From positions 1 through 22,294 of the IMG/VR virus record IMGVR_UViG_3300009008_003378: a DNA stretch of 22,294 nt. One strand, 5' to 3'. The DNA is from a virus. The notes beneath the pieces are model-generated. The model was not told the origin of the DNA. It saw only the letters and a program-made list of their open reading frames with translations, and searched no databases. This document shows, piece by piece, positions 15,777-22,294 of this stretch (positions are counted from its first letter, which is position 1; each line of letters begins with the position of its first letter). The translations under genes and the position numbers were made by a program.

Positions 15777-16460
15777 CTATGGGGCTACGGTTTCTCGGAC
15801 GTAGCGAATCCAGATGCCAGTTGGTCCCACATCCTGGGCGTAATCGTCGTTAGCGTCAGATACATCTCTATACCAGTTCAAGAACGCCTTATCCCCTGCG
15901 GCAAGACCTGTAACCGTAACCGTTGTACTCCAAGATGTCCGAACCAAGTCATATTGCGGGTCCGACCTACCGGTTTTATTCGACTCAACAGCCGTGCCAA
16001 AAGATCCAGAAATAGAATCCCCAAGGCCTGAAGAATACCCTTGCAAGAAAAAGGACACACCTTCACTACTCATAGCTGTTGCCTCTGTGACGATAAACTC
16101 AACAGCGTATGAAATTCCGGCAGTTGTATCTATGTCGAATGGCACACTCCAATTAGCGGTTAAATCCTCATCACTCGCATCATCAAACTTTCTGACCGTC
16201 ACCTTCCCATTACCAGATGATATCGTTTCCAGCGTATCCGGTGGGCTTGACCCGTTGAGCATGTCGGAAACAGGGATGAAAACGTATTCGTAGAATTGGG
16301 CATCGTCCAGGCCACTGCCGTCCAGGTCGATCCCCTGACCGGCGCCCGGTTTTAATACACCGCCCACATCTTTCCAGTTACCGCCGATCCGGGGCCCCTG
16401 GGCCGCCGCCGGCGGTGACAGAAGAGCGATACAGAAAAGAATGATAATAAATCGTTTCAT
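15777..16460 (-). CDS. Fibre-like beta protein with Sec signal peptide
   Basis: The 227-residue protein begins MKRFIIILFCIALLSPPAAAQG, a clear signal peptide with cleavage near residue 21. The mature part is beta-rich, with an N-terminal PRIGGNWKDVGGVLKPGAGQG and a jelly-roll-like body. It ends at VGPTGIWIRYVRETVAP, which resembles the tail-end strand of phage fibre domains. The LLSPPAAA at the cleavage region echoes LISPVFAA of the next gene, although their DNA differs. Its gene lies 10 bp upstream of the large fibre-like gene and shares its lower G+C. No enzymatic motif was seen and no named family is recognised. Confidence 0.55.
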   Translation of the reverse strand: MKRFIIILFCIALLSPPAAAQGPRIGGNWKDVGGVLKPGAGQGIDLDGSGLDDAQFYEYVFIPVSDMLNGSSPPDTLETISSGNGKVTVRKFDDASDEDLTANWSVPFDIDTTAGISYAVEFIVTEATAMSSEGVSFFLQGYSSGLGDSISGSFGTAVESNKTGRSDPQYDLVRTSWSTTVTVTGLAAGDKAFLNWYRDVSDANDDYAQDVGPTGIWIRYVRETVAP

Positions 16461-16473
16461 AGCTTACGCCCTC

Positions 16474-16935
16474 CTAATCGGAAAAGATGATCACGATGAT
16501 GCCCGTGGCCGCGTTGACGCTGTTGTTGGAGATCGTCAGCGTCAGGCTGGTGTAGACCAGGCGGGTGCGGGATATCCCGTTGACCAGCGGGGTGGTCTGC
16601 TCCGTGGCCGTGGCCGATCGGTCCCCCAGGGCTCCGCCGAAAATGTCGGCGCCAAGGGCGTCGTCTATGGTGATGTCGTAGAGCGTCGTCGGCGCCGTGC
16701 CGCCCGGATCCGTGATGCCCAGGTGGGCACGCTTCCCCCGGATCATGGTCAGGATGTTGGCGGGGATGGCGTAGTCGGTAAAGCTCCCGTCCGTGTGGGC
16801 CGTCCAGGCCAGCTCCACCACGATGTCGCCACCGGCCTCGTAGGCCTTGGCCGTGCAGCTGCTGGCCGCCAGGGCGCTGCCGCCAAAAAGCACCAGCAGC
16901 ACCGAAACAAGAGAGATGAGTGTCATGCGTTTCAT
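16474..16935 (-). CDS. Phage head/virion protein homologue carrying a Sec signal peptide
   Basis: The 153-residue protein has MKRMTLISLVSVLLVLFGGSALA followed by ASSC, a signal peptide with a probable SPase I site near residue 23. There is no clear lipobox. The mature part has the layout of a small phage virion family I recall from many prophages: an ELAWT strand, LGITDPGGTAPTTLYDITI, then a GADIFGGALGDRSATATE loop and a C-terminal beta pair. Those relatives usually lack an export signal as far as I recall. The ATG at 16935 overlaps the TGA of the upstream gene (4 bp), with GGAGG nine bases before it. It is the first of the three signal-peptide genes. Binding or decoration of the virion is inferred. 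Confidence 0.55.
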   Translation of the reverse strand: MKRMTLISLVSVLLVLFGGSALAASSCTAKAYEAGGDIVVELAWTAHTDGSFTDYAIPANILTMIRGKRAHLGITDPGGTAPTTLYDITIDDALGADIFGGALGDRSATATEQTTPLVNGISRTRLVYTSLTLTISNNSVNAATGIIVIIFSD

Positions 16936-17333
16936 GCGGTAAATCCTCCCACCCGCTCGACAATGTAAAGGGGCTCCGATTTGGTGATCCAGATGATCCC
17001 GGTGGCGGGATCCCGGCGGGCCGAAAAGCCGGGGTAGTACTTCTCCGCCAGTTTCTGAGGGTTGCTGGCCTCGTAGATGCCAGAGCCCTCGTCCAGGGGG
17101 ATGTTGGTTTCCTGGGGGCGGGAAAGGATATCGATCTGGGTGAGGGTCAGCTCCACCACCGTCCCCGGGGAGAACCGCAGCTTGCCCCCGGTCGCGGGGT
17201 TGCAGGTGTCCACGGAGATGGGCAGGTCCTTGTTTTCCGGATCCATGCCCACGCGGTGGACCTTGACCTTGAATCGTTTTAGAGCGCTCTTGTCGTCGTC
17301 GGATTCTTTATTGCTTTTGTTTTTTTCACTCAT
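16932..17333 (-). CDS. Small virion-associated protein of unknown function
   Basis: The 133-residue protein has a highly charged, Ser/Lys-rich N-terminus (residues 1-20) that looks disordered, then a beta-rich domain (FKVKVHRVGMDPENK, IWITKSEPLYIVERV at the C-terminus). No named family is recognised. It lies between the head genes and the signal-peptide set, where completion or decoration proteins are usual. GGAGGAG about ten bases before the ATG supports the start. The strong palindrome at 17356-17383 lies just upstream in the message. Confidence 0.5.
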   Translation of the reverse strand: MSEKNKSNKESDDDKSALKRFKVKVHRVGMDPENKDLPISVDTCNPATGGKLRFSPGTVVELTLTQIDILSRPQETNIPLDEGSGIYEASNPQKLAEKYYPGFSARRDPATGIIWITKSEPLYIVERVGGFTA

Positions 17334-17355
17334 TTCGGGTTTTCTCCTCCGTGTC

Positions 17356-17383
17356 CCTCACCGCCCGGATCCGGGCGGTGAGG
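17356..17383. repeat. Perfect 28-bp palindrome, strong GC hairpin between head genes
   Basis: The 28 bases are fully self-complementary, with the centre in GGATCC. As RNA they give a 12-bp stem (CCTCACCGCCCG with its complement) and a GATC loop. It lies in the 86-bp gap between the 17420 and 17333 genes. No T-run follows on the - strand, so it is not a standard terminator. It may act in mRNA processing, 3'-end protection or attenuation. Confidence 0.8.
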
Positions 17384-17419
17384 ATGTCGCTAAGATGAAC
17401 TGCAAAGGGGCGCGGGTCG

Positions 17420-18094
17420 CTAGGACATGATCCCCAGGTCGGACAGCGGATACTGGACAGCGCCTACCGGCACGATGTACAGGACATCGTTGTCGTCCAC
17501 GTCGGCGGACGCCATGGCGTTGCCGGCGGCGTCGGTGAGGGTCAACCGGCAGTGCTTGCCCTGGCCGGACGGCTTCTGCACCTCGCCCACATAGGCGTAG
17601 TTGCCGTTGGTGAGGTTGTAGGCGATAAACGCCTGGTTACCGGACACGCCGCACTCCAGAAAATCGAAACTGGCGTCCTGGCAGTAGGCGTTGCAGTTGT
17701 CCCCGCCGTCGTGGGTGATCTTCAGGATCGGGGTCTGGATCCGCCAGGCCTCCACCAGCACCACGTTGTCGTCGGCCAGGAAGCCCACGTCGGCGGTGAT
17801 CTGGATCCCGTTGGCCTTGTAGAACTCGGCCGGATCCACGGCGGAGGGGTCGGCGGTGATGGCCAGCGGCCCGTCCGGGAACTGGACCAGCTTGATCCCT
17901 TTATCGGTGTTGGCGGTGCGGTCACCGGCCGCCACCCGGGAAAGGGAGGCGTCGTTGCCCATGAGCCGGCACCAGAGGTTGTCCTGGCCGTCGCTGAGCT
18001 TGGTGATCTTCACCTTCTCCGGGCAGAACCCCAGGTGGACAAACACGTCGTTGGTGTCCATGGTGAACACGTAGTTGCTGTAATAGTCTTTCAT
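17420..18094 (-). CDS. Probable head decoration protein
   Basis: The 224-residue, beta-rich protein is rich in Asp, Asn, Gly and Val, with acidic segments (ITADPSAVDPAEF). It has four cysteines, at FCPEK, LWCRL and the paired NCNAYCQD. No transmembrane or enzymatic motif is seen, and no named family is recognised. It follows the capsid gene across an 81-bp gap with a hairpin. Decoration, cement or head-stabilising proteins usually sit there in podovirus and siphovirus operons. AAGGAG lies before the ATG at 18094. Function is inferred from position only. Confidence 0.5.
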   Translation of the reverse strand: MKDYYSNYVFTMDTNDVFVHLGFCPEKVKITKLSDGQDNLWCRLMGNDASLSRVAAGDRTANTDKGIKLVQFPDGPLAITADPSAVDPAEFYKANGIQITADVGFLADDNVVLVEAWRIQTPILKITHDGGDNCNAYCQDASFDFLECGVSGNQAFIAYNLTNGNYAYVGEVQKPSGQGKHCRLTLTDAAGNAMASADVDDNDVLYIVPVGAVQYPLSDLGIMS

Positions 18095-18140
18095 GGTCCT
18101 TGTCTCCTTGTTGCGGTTAACTGCGGCTGTGCTGTTGCCT

Positions 18141-18160
18141 CCGGCCGCCTGCGCGGCCGG
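18141..18160. repeat. GC-rich hairpin after the capsid gene, no U-tract
   Basis: CCGGCCGC (18141-18148) and GCGGCCGG (18153-18160) form a perfect 8-bp stem around a 4-base loop. It lies 16 bases after the capsid stop codon on the - strand. No T-run follows, so it resembles the hairpin at 17356-17383 in type: a post-gene hairpin that may protect or process the capsid message. Confidence 0.65.
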
Positions 18161-18175
18161 GTGGGCGGTTGTCGG

Positions 18176-19180
18176 TTAGACGCTGGTCACGCCGTGTTCG
18201 ATCACGGCCATGAACTCGTCGTTGAGGATCTTGGTCGTGGTGGCGGTTTTCCAGCCGCTGGTGGCCCGCTGGTCCAGGGGATCCTCGGTGCCGGCGGATC
18301 CCATCGCCTTCACGATGTTCTTGATGCTCTTCTTCTGCAGGGGCACCACGCCGTAAGCGTTCTGGCCCAGGAGGATGGTGTGGTACACGTCGACCTGGGA
18401 GGCGCTGGTGGACACCAGGCCCGTGGACCCGACGGCGGCGCCGGCGTCGACGGTGATCTTGCCGGCGGTGGTGAGTATGAACCGGATCCCCTCCGCCTCG
18501 CCGATCTCATCGGGCAGAACGTCCTTCTGGGAGGCGTACTCCTTGACCGGCGTGAATCCCGGCAGCGCCTCGATATCCTTCCGGCAGTGGGTATGGGTGA
18601 TGCCGATGAAGGCAGCCCGGATCCCAACAGTGGCGACGCTCTTGCCCGCCGTGATCATGGTGCGGATCTTTTTGGCGTTATTGCCCTCAAGGGTGCGGAC
18701 CACGGAATCGAGGTCCACCTTGCCAAGGGCGGTGGCGATGCTGGTCCGGGCCGCCTCGCCGTTGGCGTAGCGCACCGTGGTGCAGCCCAGCAGCACGTCC
18801 CGGTCCAGGATGTCCATGGTTTCCCCGGCCTGGTCCCCCAGGATCTCGCCGGCCTCCAGCAGGGTGTTGTCCAGGCCGGTCATGGACACCCAGTCCGTGA
18901 TGGTCACGAAATCGCCGTACTGCTTGACCACGGCGTAGATCGTGCTGGACGTCAGCTTCTTCCCGCTGGGGGTGACGCCCTCGGTCAGGGGGGTGGTGGC
19001 CACGGCGAGAGAGCCGTAGCGCCGGAAGTTGATCCTGGCGCCCTGCTTTTTCGGCAGCGGACGCACCTGGCCGAATCGGCCGTGGTGGAGAGCGGGACCC
19101 ACCCGCTCCAGGAGATTGCGGTCGTAATAGCCCTGTATTTCAGGGGACACATCCGATTTTGCAGTTATAATACCTGGCAT
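18176..19180 (-). CDS. Major capsid protein, N4-gp56 family
   Basis: The 334-residue protein has the typical order of the N4-gp56 capsid family. An N-terminal arm (PEIQGYYDRNLLERVGPAL) is followed by a basic strand region (PLPKKQGARINFRRYGSL). LTEGVTPSGKKL is at about 65-76, QYGDFVTITDWV at 87-98, and the long helix LLEAGEILGDQAGETMDILDRDVLLG at about 107-132 follows. The C-terminal half is beta-rich with FIGITHTHCRKDIEALPGF. It forms the HK97-fold icosahedral shell. Length is in the usual range of about 300-400 residues. GGAGG eight bases before the ATG at 19180 supports strong translation. The scaffold-like gene is directly upstream, and the gap downstream carries a hairpin. Confidence 0.88.
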   Translation of the reverse strand: MPGIITAKSDVSPEIQGYYDRNLLERVGPALHHGRFGQVRPLPKKQGARINFRRYGSLAVATTPLTEGVTPSGKKLTSSTIYAVVKQYGDFVTITDWVSMTGLDNTLLEAGEILGDQAGETMDILDRDVLLGCTTVRYANGEAARTSIATALGKVDLDSVVRTLEGNNAKKIRTMITAGKSVATVGIRAAFIGITHTHCRKDIEALPGFTPVKEYASQKDVLPDEIGEAEGIRFILTTAGKITVDAGAAVGSTGLVSTSASQVDVYHTILLGQNAYGVVPLQKKSIKNIVKAMGSAGTEDPLDQRATSGWKTATTTKILNDEFMAVIEHGVTSV

Positions 19181-19218
19181 TTTTCTGTCCTCCGTGGTGC
19201 TGAAGGACTATGTCGTGG

Positions 19219-20214
19219 TCACGCCAGGCCCTTTGCCTTGTTGAGAACCGCGTTGAACTTGTCGTTGGGGAGATCCCACGCCAAATTCTCCCCTTTCGGC
19301 GTCTCCGCCGGCGGGGATTGGCTGCCGCTCCGCATCCGGAACGGCGCATCCTCCGATGCGCCGGACGGTGTGGGCGGAGGCTCCGGGGCGTCCTCTTTGG
19401 GTGCAGGTGGCCCGAGTACGTTGTCCTTGACATAGTCGTAGAATTTGCACAGGGCCTTGAAATCGGTGTTCACCCGCTGGTACTGCTCCACGGAGAGTTT
19501 TTTGGAAAACTCTGGCATCCGCTGCATCACCTGGACGTAGTTGTCCGGATCCCGCATCTTCAGGTCGGTTTCGATCTTTGCAATGGGATCATCGGCGGGC
19601 GGCGTGGCGCCTCCCTCCGGGGCGGTCGGGTTCTGGCCCTGCATGAGATGGTTCACGTTGTCGCGCAGCCAGTCCCGTTCGTCCTCGTACTCGGAGATCG
19701 GTTTCAGGGCATCCTTGCCGCCGGGGTTGTCGCCGCCCGCCTTCTGCATGAAGTGGTCGGACAGCATCTTCCGGGCGTCAGGATCCGCCTCGATCAGCTT
19801 GATCATCTTCTGGTAGGGGCCGATCTTTGTATCGTAGTCGAACCCCTTTTGTGCCAGCTGGATCGCCTTCTCCTTTGTGAGGGTGTGGACCTGGCCTTTG
19901 TGGACGATTTCGATCGTCTCTGCCGCACCCCCCTTGTCCAGATCGGCGTCCGCAGCGGGTCGCTGCGGCTCGTCGTCCAGCTCAAAGGGCGGTGGGTCGC
20001 TCTTTTCCTGGCCCGTGTCGCCAGGCGGCTCCGGTTTTTCCTCAGAGGCGTTTTCCCCAGCCTGCGTGTCGTCGTTCTCTTCCGAACTCTCCTCGGCGTC
20101 GCCCTCGCCGCCGCCGGCCTCGGCCAGCTTGGCGGCGAATTCGTCGCTGGAAATTTCGAAAGGGTCAACCGTTGTCTGCTGGTCGTGTCCCTCTTCTTTC
20201 TCAGGTGTTGCCAA
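19219..20214 (-). CDS. Scaffolding-like acidic protein, TTG start
   Basis: The 331-residue protein is strongly acidic at the N-terminus (residues 1-90, Glu/Asp/Ser/Pro-rich, probably disordered). A compact helical core follows (about 100-170, IVHKGQVHTLTKEKAIQLAQ, then KMIKLIEADPDARKMLSDHF), then helices and a Pro-rich tail. Acidic disordered proteins next to the capsid gene are typical phage scaffolds that fill the prohead. The start is TTG at 20214: AAAGGAGG lies eight bases before it and no ATG lies nearby in frame. The gene ends 38 bp before the capsid ATG. It carries no evident protease motif, so a fused prohead protease is unlikely. The name is by position and composition. Confidence 0.6.
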   Translation of the reverse strand: MATPEKEEGHDQQTTVDPFEISSDEFAAKLAEAGGGEGDAEESSEENDDTQAGENASEEKPEPPGDTGQEKSDPPPFELDDEPQRPAADADLDKGGAAETIEIVHKGQVHTLTKEKAIQLAQKGFDYDTKIGPYQKMIKLIEADPDARKMLSDHFMQKAGGDNPGGKDALKPISEYEDERDWLRDNVNHLMQGQNPTAPEGGATPPADDPIAKIETDLKMRDPDNYVQVMQRMPEFSKKLSVEQYQRVNTDFKALCKFYDYVKDNVLGPPAPKEDAPEPPPTPSGASEDAPFRMRSGSQSPPAETPKGENLAWDLPNDKFNAVLNKAKGLA

Positions 20215-20222
20215 TGTATGGT

Positions 20223-20230
20223 CCTCCTTT
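20223..20230 (-). promoter_or_regulatory. Ribosome binding site deciding a TTG start
   Basis: AAAGGAGG is read on the - strand at 20230-20223. The TTG at 20214-20212 follows after 8 bases. There is no in-frame ATG near by, so this site fixes the unusual start of the scaffold-like gene. Confidence 0.7.
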
Positions 20231-20238
20231 CGGTGGGT

Positions 20239-20535
20239 TTAGCGCTGCTTTCGGATCTGCAGCGTGGCGGCCGCCTCTACGGCCGCGTGGAGCTTTTTTC
20301 TCAATTTTTCCACCGCATCCGCGTAAGCGTGCAGACCGATGTAGATTTCATGCTTGCAGGGCAGTGAAGCGGCCTTGATCGCCTCCCAGGCCCGGATATC
20401 CTCCTCCTTAAAGAACTGCGCCACCAGCGGGTTGTCCAGCAGCCGCCGGGCGGCCTGACCGGCGTTCATGATCTTCGCCTCCGCCAGCTCCCGGTCCTCT
20501 TTTTCCTCTTCAGATGTAGGCTTGCGGTTGGTCAT
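20239..20535 (-). CDS. Small helical protein overlapping the portal gene
   Basis: The 98-residue protein is highly charged. A first helix (EEEKEDRELAEAKIMNAGQAARRLLD) is followed by a second region (PLVAQFFKEEDIRAWEAIKAASL) and a third (IYIGLHAYADAVEKLRKKLHAAVE). It starts inside the last codons of the portal gene (26-bp overlap). The ribosome binding site, GGAGG 13 bases before the ATG, is spaced loosely, so translational coupling to the portal is likely. No family is recognised. Small helical proteins at this position may assist scaffold or head assembly. Confidence 0.55.
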   Translation of the reverse strand: MTNRKPTSEEEKEDRELAEAKIMNAGQAARRLLDNPLVAQFFKEEDIRAWEAIKAASLPCKHEIYIGLHAYADAVEKLRKKLHAAVEAAATLQIRKQR

Positions 20536-22294
20536 CCCGGTTCATCGCCTCCCATTCCATCATCGCCTCAAGGGCTTTGATCTTTCGTTTCAGTTCCAGC
20601 TCACTCATCCCCAGGGTCGCCTTGATATCCAGATCCTTGTTCTTGAGCATATGGTCCCCCTGGAGCTTTTGCGCCTCCAGCATCTGGGTCTTCATGGCCT
20701 GGTCGGCCGCCGCCTTGAGCTGCTCCATGGAGGTGTTGACAAAAGTGTCCAGCTCCCCGATGAACTCGCTCGTCTCCTTGTACCCGAATGCCGCCACGTA
20801 GCGGTGGGCCAGGTTGTAGACGCTCTTGGGGTTGAGCAGCCCGGGGAACATGCCGTTCAATTGGCCGAGGAAGGTGAACATTCTCTCGATCTTCTGGGAT
20901 TCCACGATCCCCACCTCCGCCTCGGCGGACATGTTCACCTTGGTCTTCACGCGGCCCTGGATCATCTCCCGGGTGATCTCCACCTCCCGGCCCATCACCT
21001 TGGCCGTAAAGGGCCGGGTCATGAACCGCTGGTAGAGCATGGTGCATTTGCGGTAGAAGTCCTTGACACCTGTCTCGGCGAAGATCCGGGCCACCATCTC
21101 CAGCCGCTGGTGGGCCGCCCCCTGGATCATGGAGATCCCCGCAGCGGTGCGGTTCAGGCTGCCGGCCGCCTGGCCCTGGTTGTAGCGGGTCACCCCCGTC
21201 CGGTTCTCTTTGACCGTGTCCACGTACTCCACCAGGTTCAAAACGGACGGGTGGAAGGGTTTCGGGTATTCCTTCTTGACGGCGTCCAGCTTGCCCCGGA
21301 TCACGTCCCCCGGGACGTTGTCCAGCATTGCCCGGACGTCCGCCTCGGCGTTGGGTCCCACCACCCACTGGCCCACGTTGGTAAAGGAGAAGTTGTCCAG
21401 GATCCGCCGCACCAGCATGGTTTTCAGGTTCTGCACGTCCAGGACCAGGTCGGAGTAGGCGATCCCGTAGAATTTGTAACAGGCCAGGATTGGGGAGAGG
21501 ACGCAGAACGGGATGAACCGGTCGGTGTTCAGCTCCCATCGCAGCAGCTGCTTGTTGCCCACCCAGCAGATGATGTCCTCCAGGTAGCCGTCGCCGTCGA
21601 CGTCCTCCCGGGTGAACCACTCCACCAGCTCCACCTCGCTCTTGGCACCCTTTGTGTCCGTGTCCACGGCATCGGTGAGATCCTCGCCCATGTAGGCGTT
21701 GCGCTCGGACTCGCCGGCGAACTTCGACCCGTCCTGAGAGTCTCCGTCCACCGCATCTTCCAGGGCGGAGAGGTTCTTGAAAAACGGTTTTTCGCCTGGC
21801 TTTGTCCGGGAGCGGTTGATCCGCTTCAAAAAGTCCAGGTTGACTGTGGTCTTGTGGCCCTTGCCGTACTCGTCGTTGACGCTGGTGGATTTTGCGGCGG
21901 CGATGAACTCCCAGTGGGGCACGTTGTCCACGGCCAGCTTGTCGTCCCGCACCGCCCGGATCCGGGTCTTGACGTTGGTTACGTACTGGCTGCCGAAACG
22001 CTCCTCTCCGATCTCCCAGTCCACCACCTCGACGTCCGGGTCCTCGCCCAGGACCTTGAGCTGCTCCACCGTCATCCGGGGCCAGGTCATCTGCTTCAGC
22101 TCGTGGTCGCGGTGCCACAGGGGCTTGACCACCGACGTGTCGGAAACCAGGGCGTCCTTCATCCAGGTGTAAAAGGCGATAAAAAGGCTGTTGCCCTCAT
22201 CCTCGGAAAGATCGTCCTGGATCCGCCGCATCATCGCCTTGTTCACCCACGGCTCCGCCCCCTCGATCTCGATCTCGATCTTGGGATCTCCCGA
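20510..22294 (-). CDS. Phage portal protein (SU10/P22-like), 5' end outside the window
   Basis: The frame is open to the right edge, so the true start is not visible. A GTG at 22246 lies in frame, but the 16 codons before it read straight through, so it is unlikely to be the start. Residues counted from that GTG: conserved-looking segments are GVTRYNQGQ (351-359, with a following loop) and AAGISMIQGAAHQRLEMVARI (about 368-388), a hallmark that I recall from SU10-type portals. FIPFCVLSPILACYKFYGIAYSD precedes them. Long helices at the C-terminus (about 520-570) form the barrel or crown. The portal is the dodecameric DNA gate at the capsid vertex and binds the tail adaptor. The gene is cut only by the window edge. 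Confidence 0.85.
   Translation of the reverse strand, partial: SGDPKIEIEIEGAEPWVNKAMMRRIQDDLSEDEGNSLFIAFYTWMKDALVSDTSVVKPLWHRDHELKQMTWPRMTVEQLKVLGEDPDVEVVDWEIGEERFGSQYVTNVKTRIRAVRDDKLAVDNVPHWEFIAAAKSTSVNDEYGKGHKTTVNLDFLKRINRSRTKPGEKPFFKNLSALEDAVDGDSQDGSKFAGESERNAYMGEDLTDAVDTDTKGAKSEVELVEWFTREDVDGDGYLEDIICWVGNKQLLRWELNTDRFIPFCVLSPILACYKFYGIAYSDLVLDVQNLKTMLVRRILDNFSFTNVGQWVVGPNAEADVRAMLDNVPGDVIRGKLDAVKKEYPKPFHPSVLNLVEYVDTVKENRTGVTRYNQGQAAGSLNRTAAGISMIQGAAHQRLEMVARIFAETGVKDFYRKCTMLYQRFMTRPFTAKVMGREVEITREMIQGRVKTKVNMSAEAEVGIVESQKIERMFTFLGQLNGMFPGLLNPKSVYNLAHRYVAAFGYKETSEFIGELDTFVNTSMEQLKAAADQAMKTQMLEAQKLQGDHMLKNKDLDIKATLGMSELELKRKIKALEAMMEWEAMNRDDQPQAYI

Larger units (their letters stand above)
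503..22294 (-). mobile_element. Late structural and lysis module of a podovirus-like (pro)phage, partial
   Basis: Twenty collinear - strand genes run from portal to lysis and end in a strong terminator. The order portal, scaffold, capsid, adaptor, nozzle, ejection proteins and lysis is the late gene order of short-tailed phages. No tape measure, sheath, tail tube or baseplate gene is seen. The element continues past the right edge, because the portal gene is open there. Terminase, integrase and early genes must lie outside the window if they exist. A prophage state is inferred from the flanking tRNA transcription unit. Confidence 0.88.

Noticed and set aside
17552-19435. A 627-residue open frame on the + strand opposite the capsid and head genes
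   Set aside because: It spans several gene boundaries of the real - strand genes and shows no domain pattern. It is a composition artefact.
22244-22246. GTG at 22246 as portal start
   Set aside because: The 16 codons before it to the window edge are open and plausible (KIEIEIEGAEPW), so the gene most likely continues outside the window.
1-22294. Many GGATCC and CCGGATCC sites as a possible signal
   Set aside because: They occur mostly in coding sequence as frequent codon pairs in GC-rich DNA, and no regular spacing or strand bias was noticed.
1-22294. CRISPR array or defence island
   Set aside because: No regularly spaced direct repeats were seen, and no Cas, restriction-modification or toxin-antitoxin pair is encoded here.

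Overview
The window is the late (virion and lysis) region of a podovirus-type tailed phage, most likely a prophage. It lies beside a tRNA-Pro gene in a high-GC Gram-negative bacterium. Strong GGAGG ribosome binding sites, mostly high G+C, Sec-type signal peptides and an M23 endopeptidase fit a proteobacterium or a member of Desulfobacterota, but the sequence does not fix the taxon. No integrase, terminase, replication or regulatory module is visible, so the prophage status is inferred.

Left flank (1-500): a tRNA-Pro(CGG) gene on the + strand has its own candidate promoter and a rho-independent terminator. A perfect 12-bp inverted repeat follows, then a small basic DNA-binding-like gene on the - strand. 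A strong - strand terminator at 503-536 marks the end of the phage late operon.

Late operon (567-22294, all on the - strand, transcribed from right to left). In transcription order it holds: a portal protein cut by the window edge; a small helical protein; an acidic scaffold-like protein with a TTG start; an N4-gp56-type major capsid protein; a probable head decoration protein; a 133-residue protein; three consecutive proteins that each start with a Sec signal peptide, the last a large multi-domain fibre-like protein; a T7 gp11/SU10-type tail adaptor; a T7 gp12-like tail nozzle with an inserted domain; a fibre-like protein; two small proteins; two probable internal or ejection proteins; a 1391-residue polyvalent protein with an N-terminal triplicated motif and a nuclease-like segment; a one-TM holin-like protein; and two cell wall peptidases (M23 and YiiX/NlpC-type). 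Genes are packed with gaps of a few bases or overlaps of 4, 4, 11 and 26 bp, which implies one polycistronic message.

The portal, scaffold and capsid proteins build the head. The adaptor and nozzle form the short tail. The ejected proteins cross the cell envelope on infection, and the left-end cassette lyses the cell. There is no sheath, tape measure or tail tube gene, so the virion should have a short non-contractile tail.

The most unusual points are: (1) three adjacent virion-type genes with clear Sec signal peptides; (2) a short motif of the type hydrophobic-x-D-[QR]-I-A-G repeated in two ejection proteins; (3) a possible BECR-fold nuclease inside the polyvalent protein; (4) an AT-rich island holding the fibre-like genes; (5) GC-rich perfect hairpins without U-tracts after the capsid gene and after the next gene.
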